Under the pieces are notes generated by a model that saw only the letters and a program-made list of their open reading frames with translations, made no database searches and was not told where the DNA came from. A stretch of 7,296 nt of DNA from Comamonadaceae bacterium (GTDB taxonomy: Bacteria > Pseudomonadota > Gammaproteobacteria > Burkholderiales > Burkholderiaceae_C): NCBI GenBank assembly GCA_013298415.1, contig JAAFHN010000122.1, positions 1 through 7,296 on the forward strand. The letters run 5' to 3'. This document shows positions 1 to 5,606 of the stretch, in pieces. Every line of letters begins with the position of its first letter. Position 1 is the first letter of the stretch. The translations under genes and the position numbers were made by a program.

Positions 1-714
1 CGGCAACAGCCCGCCTGAGCCTGCCAGCTTGTCCACCGGCTGGCCGAGCAAGAATTTGGGCACCAGCCAGTAGCCGCGCCGCCAAGAAATGTCTACCCGC
101 GCTGCCACACGGCTGGTTTCTACTGCGCAATCGCAAGCCGAGTTGCCGCCGCCAATCACCAGCACGCGCTGACCCGCAAAGGGCGCAGCGCGTTTGAAAT
201 CGTGGCTGTGGATGAAGCTTCCTTTAAATTCGCCGGGATAAGAAGGCATGCGCGGCTTGTGATGGTGGCCGTTGCACACCACGAGCGCGTCAAAGCTTTC
301 GGTTTGCGGCTCACCGCCTTCGCTGGCTGCAAAGGTCACTTGCCAACCCTGATCTCCGGCCTCGCCCAGAGGTTCGCAGCTCAGCACCCGCGTGTTGAAA
401 CGGATGTGTGGCAAGAGTCCAAACCGCTCGGCGTAGCCCTCGAAGTAGGCCTTGAGCTGCACGTGTGAGGGGTAGTCGGGATAGTCCGCCGGAAACGGAT
501 GGTCGGCGTACTGGCTTGTGTATTTGCTGGAGATGATGTGGGTGGTTTCAAAGACGCTGCTGTGGCCCACCGCATCGTTGAAGCGCCAGTTGCCACCCAC
601 GCCATCGGCCAGCTCAAAGCCGTGTACCTCAAAGCCCGCGTCTCGGAAATTCTTGATGGCGGCGATGCCAGAAGGGCCGCAGCCGACGACGGCTACGCGA
701 AGGGGTGGTTTCAT
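1..714 (-). CDS. Flavin-containing monooxygenase (FMO-type, class B), N-terminal 238 residues
   Basis: Seen: the frame opens with MKPPLRVAVVGCGPSG, an FAD-binding Rossmann motif (GCGPSG, residues 11-16). GGNWR follows at 40-44. The FMO fingerprint FxGxxxHxxxF is met by F163, G165, H169 and F173. VVCNGHHHKP (145-154) sits just before it, and a second, NADPH-binding Rossmann motif GGGNSA lies at 188-193. The frame is open to base 1, so the C-terminus lies outside the window; the family usually runs to about 420-500 residues. Known: these cytoplasmic enzymes use FAD, NADPH and O2 to oxygenate nitrogen, sulfur or carbonyl groups. The final F, rather than W, of the fingerprint favours FMO over Baeyer-Villiger monooxygenase. 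The start is the first ATG after an in-frame stop (799-801); no clear ribosome binding site precedes it. It is co-oriented with the solute-binding protein gene 116 bp upstream, across a terminator. The substrate is unknown; oxidation of an imported compound is inference. Confidence 0.93.
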   Translation of the reverse strand, partial: MKPPLRVAVVGCGPSGIAAIKNFRDAGFEVHGFELADGVGGNWRFNDAVGHSSVFETTHIISSKYTSQYADHPFPADYPDYPSHVQLKAYFEGYAERFGLLPHIRFNTRVLSCEPLGEAGDQGWQVTFAASEGGEPQTESFDALVVCNGHHHKPRMPSYPGEFKGSFIHSHDFKRAAPFAGQRVLVIGGGNSACDCAVETSRVAARVDISWRRGYWLVPKFLLGQPVDKLAGSGGLLP

Positions 715-759
715 GGCTGATTGACTGGTTTCAGCGTGGTTCGAAGCCGTCTTTGAGGC

Positions 760-794
760 AAAACAGGCCCACTGTCCTGGAACAATGGGCCTGT
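760..794 (-). terminator. Rho-independent terminator after the minus-strand solute-binding protein gene
   Basis: Read on the minus strand, ACAGGCCCA pairs perfectly with TGGGCCTGT. The stem extends inward by TTGT/ACAG with one G-U pair, giving 13 bp around a 6-base loop (TCCAGG). It runs into TTTT at 763-760. It begins 36 bases past the stop codon of the binding-protein gene. On the plus strand there is no T-run after the stem, so it should act mainly leftward. The T-run is short, so some read-through into the monooxygenase gene is possible. Confidence 0.75.
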
Positions 795-830
795 AGTGCT
801 ATCAAAAACGAAGTGCGCCTCCGATGGTGC

Positions 831-2414
831 TCACTTCATCGAAGTCGTCCAAGCCCGCACGTAGTTGTCGGCGTAGTGCTTCACGGTCACGTTTTTGCGC
901 GAGGCCCAGGGGATGAACTGGCGGTGCAGCGGAATGTTGTGCATCTCATTGCGCAGTTCGCTTTGTGCAGCCTTCAAGAGCGCGGTGCGTTTCACAGGAT
1001 CAGCCTCTGCGGCGGCGGCATCGATGGCCTGGTCTGCCTTTTCGTTTTTGAAGCGGCCGTAGTTGTAAAAGCCCTTTTGGCTCTTCTCATCGTAGGTGTG
1101 TTGCACGGGGTCGAGCGTGGTTTGTGCGTCGGTTACCGCGCCGCCCCAGCCGAGCATGTAAAAGCTCGTGTCCAGCTTTTCCAGCTTGGGGAAATACTGG
1201 GCTCGGGGCAAGGCGGTCAGGTTCACCTTCAATCCCACTTTGGCGAGCATGCCGGTCACGGCAATGCAAATGCGCTCGTCGTTCACATAGCGGTTGTTGG
1301 GGCAGTCCATGCCGAATTCAAAGCCGTTCGGGTAGCCCGCTTCGGCGAGCAGCTTTTTGGATGCTGCGATGTCAAATTTATGGACGCGAGGCTCAAGCTC
1401 GGGAAAGCAGCCCAGCGGTGATGGGGTCATGCAGCCGGTTGCCACCGCCTGGTTGCGCATCGTGGCTTTGATGAGTGCATCCACATTGATCGCCTGGTAG
1501 ATCGCCTGGCGCACGCGCTTGTCTTTGAAGGGGTTTTTGCCCTTCACATTGCTGTAGAGCAGCTCATCGCGGTTTTGGTCCATGCCAAAAAAGATCACCC
1601 GGTTTTCCATGCCTTGGATCAGCTTCACCTCGGCGTTCTTGGTGAGCGTATCCACGTCGGAAGAGGGCGGGTCTTGCACAAAGTCCACGCCGTTGGACAA
1701 GAGCGCTGCCACGCGGGTTTGGTCGCTCGTGATCGGCGTGAACACGATGTCTTGCACGTTGCCGATGACCTTGCGCGCGCCCTTGTAGTTGGGGTTGCGC
1801 TTCATCACGGTTTTGATGTCGGGCTCGCGGCTCACCAGCATGAAGGGGCCGGTGCCGTTGGCGTTTTTGCTGGCAAAGGTTTCTTCTTTGTTTTTGTAGT
1901 CCAGCGGCTTTTCGGTCTTGTTTTTCTCGCTCCATGATTTGCTCATGATGTGGAACGTGGAAGCGTGTTCCAAGAAGATCGGATTCGGCTTTTCCATCCG
2001 AAATTCCACCGTGAATTCGTCAATCTTCACGGGCTCGCCCATGGCACGGGCGTACTGCGCCATTTGCGAAGGCGGCGTGGCAGCGCGCTTCACGCTGAAG
2101 ACCACATCGTCGGCTGAAAAGTTGGAGCCGTCGTGAAACTTCACGCCCTTGCGCAGGCTCATGCGCCAAACGAGCGGGCTGGTCTGTTTCCAGCTCTCAG
2201 CCAGCTCGGGCACGAGTTCCAGCTTGTCGCCACGACCCACCAGCGCTTCGTACACATGGTTGTTGATCGCGTTGGTGAGGGCCTCGTTTTGCGAATGCGG
2301 ATCCATGGTTTGCGGATCGCCTCGGTTGGCCCAGCGCAGGGTTTGCGCGCTGAGTGAAGTTGCGGCCAGCGCCACGGCGGCGGCGACGAGGCCCAAACGG
2401 AAGGTCAGGTGCAT
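831..2414 (-). CDS. ABC transporter substrate-binding protein, family 5 (peptide/nickel type), Sec-exported
   Basis: The product is 527 residues, normal for a DppA/OppA-type periplasmic binding protein. Residues 1-23 are a Sec signal peptide: a short basic start, an Ala/Leu/Val-rich core, and likely cleavage after LSA (23). There is no lipobox cysteine, so the mature protein should be free in the periplasm. The family-5 signature is clear: VPELAESW (68-75), LRKGVKFHDG (87-96) and FSADDVVFSVKR (99-110). GTGPF follows at 187-191. Four cysteines (328, 336, 371, 383) in the mature C-terminal half could form disulfides. The start ATG at 2414 is chosen because it gives a complete signal peptide and has GGGGA nine bases upstream; the frame is open far upstream, but only as an antisense shadow. 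It is divergent from the right-hand transporter operon and has no permease partner of its own in view. Known: such proteins bind peptides, nickel, glutathione or other solutes; the ligand here cannot be told. Confidence 0.95.
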   Translation of the reverse strand: MHLTFRLGLVAAAVALAATSLSAQTLRWANRGDPQTMDPHSQNEALTNAINNHVYEALVGRGDKLELVPELAESWKQTSPLVWRMSLRKGVKFHDGSNFSADDVVFSVKRAATPPSQMAQYARAMGEPVKIDEFTVEFRMEKPNPIFLEHASTFHIMSKSWSEKNKTEKPLDYKNKEETFASKNANGTGPFMLVSREPDIKTVMKRNPNYKGARKVIGNVQDIVFTPITSDQTRVAALLSNGVDFVQDPPSSDVDTLTKNAEVKLIQGMENRVIFFGMDQNRDELLYSNVKGKNPFKDKRVRQAIYQAINVDALIKATMRNQAVATGCMTPSPLGCFPELEPRVHKFDIAASKKLLAEAGYPNGFEFGMDCPNNRYVNDERICIAVTGMLAKVGLKVNLTALPRAQYFPKLEKLDTSFYMLGWGGAVTDAQTTLDPVQHTYDEKSQKGFYNYGRFKNEKADQAIDAAAAEADPVKRTALLKAAQSELRNEMHNIPLHRQFIPWASRKNVTVKHYADNYVRAWTTSMK

Positions 2415-2423
2415 GTTGGTCAA

Positions 2424-2428
2424 TCCCC
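2424..2428 (-). promoter_or_regulatory. Ribosome binding site for the minus-strand binding protein
   Basis: GGGGA on the minus strand ends nine bases before the ATG at 2414. This supports that start over any longer reading of the open frame. Confidence 0.55.
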
Positions 2429-2465
2429 AAAATGAAAAATCTGTGATCAAAGGTTTGCGGCAGCT

Positions 2466-2480
2466 TGCAAAGCCGCGCCG
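2466..2480 (-). promoter_or_regulatory. Possible sigma-54-like promoter element for the minus-strand binding protein (spacer one base short)
   Basis: On the minus strand the sequence reads CGGCGCG, GCT, TTGCA. Against the consensus TGGCACG-N4-TTGCW, five of seven bases match in the -24 box and all five in the -12 box, but the spacer is three bases instead of four. The GC of the -12 box lies about 53 bases before the start codon, close to the 51 bases seen for the plus-strand promoter. The GG-to-GC spacing is known to be strict for sigma-54, so this element may be weak or non-functional. Confidence 0.25.
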
Positions 2481-2534
2481 TTCGCATGACGAAATTGGCG
2501 AGGCGTAGTTTGCAAGAAATAGCCCCACGAACCA

Positions 2535-2549
2535 GCGGGTTGAACCCGC
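2535..2549. repeat. Perfect palindrome, 7-bp arms with a 1-bp centre
   Basis: GCGGGTT, G, AACCCGC is a perfect inverted repeat. Its right half contains TTGAACCC (2540-2547), which recurs at 2686-2693 beside the plus-strand promoter. It lies about 155 bp upstream of the predicted plus-strand transcription start and roughly 87 bp upstream of the possible minus-strand start. Both distances suit an enhancer-type activator site. No known operator is recognised. Confidence 0.5.
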
Positions 2550-2572
2550 CCTTCGGGGTTTACCCTTTGCGC

Positions 2573-2597
2573 CGAGCGCCCGCCCCAGGAGCGCTCG
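2573..2597. repeat. GC-rich inverted repeat in the intergenic region
   Basis: CGAGCGC (2573-2579) is the perfect complement of GCGCTCG (2591-2597), with 11 bases between. No T-run follows on either strand, so a terminator is unlikely. It could be a protein-binding site or a chance feature of GC-rich DNA. Confidence 0.35.
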
Positions 2598-2670
2598 CGC
2601 AGTCGAACGGCCCCTTTCGCCGCCAGCCCGCGTTAACCCTTGGGGATTCGCCCTGACAGAGTTCTTAAAC

Positions 2671-2686
2671 TGGCAAGGTCTTTGCT
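2671..2686 (+). promoter_or_regulatory. Sigma-54 (RpoN) promoter for the peptide transporter operon
   Basis: TGGCAAG, GTCT, TTGCT matches the consensus TGGCACG-N4-TTGCW with one mismatch and the exact spacer. The invariant GG (2672-2673) and GC (2684-2685) are present. Flanking bases also fit: the -24 box is preceded by AAAC and the -12 box is followed by TGA. The expected transcription start is near 2697, leaving a leader of about 39 bases before the ATG at 2736. Known: sigma-54 promoters need an AAA+ enhancer-binding activator. None is encoded in the window, so the activator acts from elsewhere or lies beyond the edges. Confidence 0.72.
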
Positions 2687-2700
2687 TGAACCCCGGTTCA
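2687..2700. repeat. Palindrome over the predicted transcription start of the operon
   Basis: TGAACC, CC, GGTTCA is an inverted repeat with perfect 6-bp arms. It begins directly after the sigma-54 -12 box and spans the predicted +1 near 2697, where a bound repressor would block transcription. It shares TTGAACCC (2686-2693) with the upstream palindrome at 2535-2549. A regulator-site role is inference. Confidence 0.45.
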
Positions 2701-2720
2701 CGACCCCTCCCATCCTCACC

Positions 2721-2726
2721 AAAGGA
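2721..2726 (+). promoter_or_regulatory. Ribosome binding site for the Tat-exported binding protein
   Basis: AAAGGA ends nine bases before the ATG at 2736 and decides that start. A closer ATG at 2728 is only one base from this motif and opens a three-codon frame that stops at once. Confidence 0.7.
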
Positions 2727-2735
2727 AATGATCCG

Positions 2736-4529
2736 ATGAAATCTACCCAAATCCGCAACCTCGTTGAGCAAGTGCGCGAAGGCAAGCTTGCGCGCCGCGA
2801 CTTCATCAACCGCATGGTGGCCGTTGGCCTTACCGCGCCAATGGCATCGATGACGCTGATGCACTACGGCGTGGCCAATGCCCAAACCACGCCACATGTC
2901 TACAAGCCCACCAAACGCGGCGGCGGCGGCGCGTTGAAGTTGATCTACTGGCAGGCTGCCGTGCACCTGAACCCGCACTACGCAGGCGGCACCAAAGACC
3001 AAGACGCCAGCCGCATCTTCTACGAGCCGCTTGCCAACTGGGACAGCGAAGGCAACTTGGTGCCCGTGTTGGCAACCGAAATTCCTTCCCGCACCAATGG
3101 CGGCCTGCTCCCCGACAACAAGACCGTGATTTGGAAGCTCAAGCGCGGTGTGAAGTGGCACGACGGCAAAGATTTCACGGCCGACGACGTGGTGTTCACC
3201 GCCGCCTACGCAGGCGACCCAGCCGCTGCGATGGTGACGGTGGGCACCTATAAAGACATCAAGGTTACGAAGGTGGATTCGCACACGGTGCGGGTGGAAT
3301 ATGCGCGCGCCACGCCCTTCTGGGCTGAAGCGCTTGTGGGCGGCGTGGGCATGATCCTGCCCAAGCATGTGTTCGAGCCCTTCATGGGCGCGAAATCGCG
3401 TGATAACCCTGCCAACTTGAAGCCAGTCGGTACGGGCCCGTACAAAATTGTGGACTTCAAACCGGGCGACACACTCCGCGCCGATGCCAACGCCGCTTAC
3501 CACGTGGCCAACCAGCCCTTCTTTGATTCGCTCGAAGTCAAGGGCGGCGGCGATGCCACGAGCGCGGCCCGCGCTGTGCTGCAAACCGGTGAATTCGATC
3601 TCGGCTGGAACCTGGCTGTGGAAGATGAAATCCTGAAGCGCCTGGAAGCCGCCGGCAAAGGCAAGATGACCTTCTACGTGGGCAGCGACATCGAATTCGT
3701 GTCGCTCAACGTGACCGACCCCTGGAACGAAGTGCAGGGCGAGCGCGCACATGCCAGCAGCAAGCACCCCGCCTTCACCGACAAGGCCGTGCGCACGGCC
3801 ATGAGTCTCTTGATCGACCGCAAAGGCATCAGCGATTCGATCTATGGCCGTGGCGGCATCACCACCGCCAACTTCCTGAACAACCCGCCGCGTTTTCGCA
3901 GTCCGAACACCAAGCACGAATACAGCGTCGAGAAAGCGAACGCCACGCTGGAAGCTGCTGGCTGGAAGCGTGGGGCAGACGGCATCCGTGCCAAAGGAAA
4001 CGTCAAACTGAAGTTTGTGTACCAAACCTCAGTAAGCGGCCCGCGCCAAAAATGCCAAGCCATCATCAAGGACGCTTGCAGCAAAGCGGGCATCGATTTG
4101 GAGCTGAAGAGCGTGGTGGCGTCCGTCTTCTTCGGCGGCGACTTCGCCAACCCAGACACTTACCAAAAGTTCTGGGCCGACATGCAAATGTTCACGACCA
4201 CGATGACGCAGGCCGATCCGCAGTATTTCATGGAGCAGTTCACCAGCACGGAAGTCTCCCAGAAAGCCAACAAGTGGGCCAGCCGTAACTTGGTGCGCTG
4301 GAGCAGCAAAGAGTACGACGACACCTTCCGAGCAGCTCAGGCCGAGTTTGATCCGGCTAAACGCGCGGCGCTCTTCATCAAAATGAACGATTTGGTGGTG
4401 AACGACGGCCATGTGGTGCCGCTCTTTGCTCGCCCCCGCCCCGTGGGCACGGTGAACAAGCTCGTGACCAACATTTCCCCCTGGGATCTCACCACCGCCC
4501 ACATGGCTTCTTGGTGGCGCGACGCCTGA
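2736..4529 (+). CDS. ABC transporter substrate-binding protein, family 5 (peptide type), Tat-exported
   Basis: The product is 597 residues, somewhat longer than a typical DppA. The N-terminus carries a twin-arginine signal: RRDFINR at 20-26, a moderately hydrophobic core to about residue 46, and an A-x-A cleavage site after ANA (49). This predicts export of the folded protein by the Tat system. Family-5 motifs follow: ASRIFYEPLA (91-100), LKRGVKWHDGKDFTADDVVF (135-154) and VGTGPYKI (231-238). There is no lipobox. Two cysteines remain in the mature part (440, 447). The ATG at 2736 is chosen for its AAAGGA site and the intact signal peptide. It is the first gene of an operon with two permeases and an ATPase, which marks it as the cognate binding protein. 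A sigma-54 promoter lies just upstream, and a hairpin terminator separates it from the permeases. The substrate, peptide or other, is not readable from the sequence. Confidence 0.96.
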   Translation: MKSTQIRNLVEQVREGKLARRDFINRMVAVGLTAPMASMTLMHYGVANAQTTPHVYKPTKRGGGGALKLIYWQAAVHLNPHYAGGTKDQDASRIFYEPLANWDSEGNLVPVLATEIPSRTNGGLLPDNKTVIWKLKRGVKWHDGKDFTADDVVFTAAYAGDPAAAMVTVGTYKDIKVTKVDSHTVRVEYARATPFWAEALVGGVGMILPKHVFEPFMGAKSRDNPANLKPVGTGPYKIVDFKPGDTLRADANAAYHVANQPFFDSLEVKGGGDATSAARAVLQTGEFDLGWNLAVEDEILKRLEAAGKGKMTFYVGSDIEFVSLNVTDPWNEVQGERAHASSKHPAFTDKAVRTAMSLLIDRKGISDSIYGRGGITTANFLNNPPRFRSPNTKHEYSVEKANATLEAAGWKRGADGIRAKGNVKLKFVYQTSVSGPRQKCQAIIKDACSKAGIDLELKSVVASVFFGGDFANPDTYQKFWADMQMFTTTMTQADPQYFMEQFTSTEVSQKANKWASRNLVRWSSKEYDDTFRAAQAEFDPAKRAALFIKMNDLVVNDGHVVPLFARPRPVGTVNKLVTNISPWDLTTAHMASWWRDA

Positions 4530-4547
4530 TCTGCGTCTAAGCGACAA

Positions 4548-4612
4548 CCGGGCACGCTTGTTGCATGACCGTGTCTCTGGCCAGAGACGCGGTCATGCTG
4601 TTTTGTGCCCGG
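4548..4612 (+). terminator. Nested hairpin terminator/attenuator between binding protein and permease genes
   Basis: The inner stem (4563-4578 with 4583-4598) pairs 16 bp with one G-T wobble around a GGCC loop, and is followed by TGTTTT (4599-4604). An outer stem, CCGGGCAC (4548-4555) with GTGCCCGG (4605-4612), pairs 8 bp perfectly and encloses the T-run. The inner hairpin starts 33 bases past the stop of the binding-protein gene. No promoter is evident before the permease gene at 4647, so partial read-through is expected. Known: binding proteins are usually made in large excess over permeases, and an intercistronic hairpin is a common way to do this. Confidence 0.75.
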
Positions 4613-4646
4613 TGCTGAATCACATTGAAGCGATAACCACGATCAC

Positions 4647-5606
4647 ATGCTGAATTACGTCATTCGACGGCTGTTGATTGCCCTGCCAAGCTTGCTGGGC
4701 ATCAGCCTTGTGCTCTTCACCGTGCTGGCACTAGCGCCCGGCGATCCCTTTGAAGAGCTGGCCACCAACCCCAATGTGCCGCCCGAAGTGCGCATGGCCC
4801 TGCGTGCGCAGTTTGGGCTGGACGACCCCGTGTGGCAGCGCTATGTGCTCTGGCTCACCAGCATGATGAAAGGCGATTGGGGCTTCAGTTTCGTGAGCCG
4901 TGTGAATGTGGATGTGCTCATCTTGCAGCGCCTGCCCACCACGATTGTGGTGATTGGTTTGTCGCAAGTGTTGGCGATCATGGTGGCGCTCCCAGTCGGC
5001 ATCTTGGCTGCGGTGAGGCCGTATTCCTGGTTTGATCGCATCGCGAGCACCATTGCCTTCATCGGTTTTTCGCTGCCCACCTTTTTCACGGGCATCGTGT
5101 TTATCCTGTTCTTCAGCATTTACTTGGGCTGGCTGCCGTTTGTGTACCGAAGTGATTTGTCCTCCACGGGCCTCACTTGGTGGTGGGAGCAATTCAAGCA
5201 GTCCATCATGCCGATTGCGGTGCTGGGCCTGTTCCAAGCGGCAAGCATGATGCGCTATGTGCGGTCTGCCGTGCTCGATGTGATCCGTTTGGACTATGTG
5301 ACCACCGCCCGCAGCAAGGGCTTGTCTGAGCGCGTGGTCATCACCAAGCACGTGGTGCGCAATGCGCTCATACCCGTGGTCACGCTCGTTGCCCTGCAAA
5401 TGCCAGCGGTGTTTGGTGGTGCCATCGTCACCGAGCAAATTTTCCGTGTGCCCGGCATCGGCAGCCTGCTGATCGATGCCATCTTGCGCAACGACACGCC
5501 GGTCATCATGGCCGTGACTTTCGTGTTTGCGTGCTTGGTTGTTTTCTTTAACTTGATTGCTGACATCCTCTATGGCTGGCTCGACCCCCGCATCAGCTAC
5601 CGCTAG
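4647..5606 (+). CDS. Peptide ABC transporter permease, DppB/OppB type
   Basis: The product is 319 residues, normal for the DppB family. It starts MLNYVIRRLLIALPSLLGIS, the usual amphipathic start and first membrane segment (about 9-31). The periplasmic loop has APGDP (30-34) and the typical GDWGFSF (76-82). Further membrane segments lie near 98-124, 132-162, 186-204, 243-262 and 285-309. The cytoplasmic EAA loop, which docks the ATPase, is YVTTARSKGLSERVVITKHV (217-236), with the conserved glycine at 225. The C-terminus YGWLDPRISYR is characteristic. The inner-membrane protein should pair with the next permease to form the channel. The upstream ribosome binding site is weak (only GAAG about 16 bases away). 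The gene lies 117 bp after the binding-protein gene, across the hairpin, and its end overlaps the next gene by 35 bp. Confidence 0.96.
   Translation: MLNYVIRRLLIALPSLLGISLVLFTVLALAPGDPFEELATNPNVPPEVRMALRAQFGLDDPVWQRYVLWLTSMMKGDWGFSFVSRVNVDVLILQRLPTTIVVIGLSQVLAIMVALPVGILAAVRPYSWFDRIASTIAFIGFSLPTFFTGIVFILFFSIYLGWLPFVYRSDLSSTGLTWWWEQFKQSIMPIAVLGLFQAASMMRYVRSAVLDVIRLDYVTTARSKGLSERVVITKHVVRNALIPVVTLVALQMPAVFGGAIVTEQIFRVPGIGSLLIDAILRNDTPVIMAVTFVFACLVVFFNLIADILYGWLDPRISYR

Larger units (their letters stand above)
2415..2735. promoter_or_regulatory. Divergent intergenic control region between the two binding-protein genes
   Basis: This 321-bp stretch separates the start codons of two divergent binding-protein genes and contains no credible gene. 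From left to right it holds the minus-strand ribosome binding site, a minus-strand sigma-54-like element, a 7-bp palindrome, a 7-bp GC-rich inverted repeat, a strong plus-strand sigma-54 promoter, a palindrome over its predicted start site, and the plus-strand ribosome binding site. I found no convincing sigma-70 promoter on either strand by eye. The layout suggests that one activator bound in the middle could serve both sides; that is inference. Confidence 0.7.

Noticed and set aside
705..1421. Plus-strand open frame of 238 codons across the terminator and the end of the binding-protein gene
   Set aside because: It runs through a terminator hairpin and the antisense of a family-5 protein, with no recognisable motif or ribosome binding site.
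2432..2436. TGTGA half-site resembling a CRP site
   Set aside because: The matching TCACA half is absent at the required distance.
2435..2447. IHF-like match (ATCAA, four bases, TTG) in the intergenic region
   Set aside because: Eight of nine specified bases fit, but the site lies between the minus-strand promoter element and its start codon, not between an activator site and a promoter. A short degenerate motif of this kind is expected by chance.
2465..2515. Two TTGCAA palindromes 45 bp apart (2465-2470 and 2510-2515)
   Set aside because: Six-base palindromes with differing flanks; too short to distinguish from chance.
2512..2527. A second minus-strand sigma-54-like match (GG and TTGCA at the correct spacing)
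   Set aside because: Only the GG matches in the -24 box (two of seven bases), too weak to support.
831..4025. A 3.2-kb open frame on the minus strand covering the left binding-protein gene, the intergenic region and the antisense of the right binding-protein gene
   Set aside because: Only its last half (from 2414) carries family motifs and a signal peptide. The rest is the antisense of a clear gene, and frames of this kind stay open by codon bias in GC-rich DNA. It is not a fusion protein.
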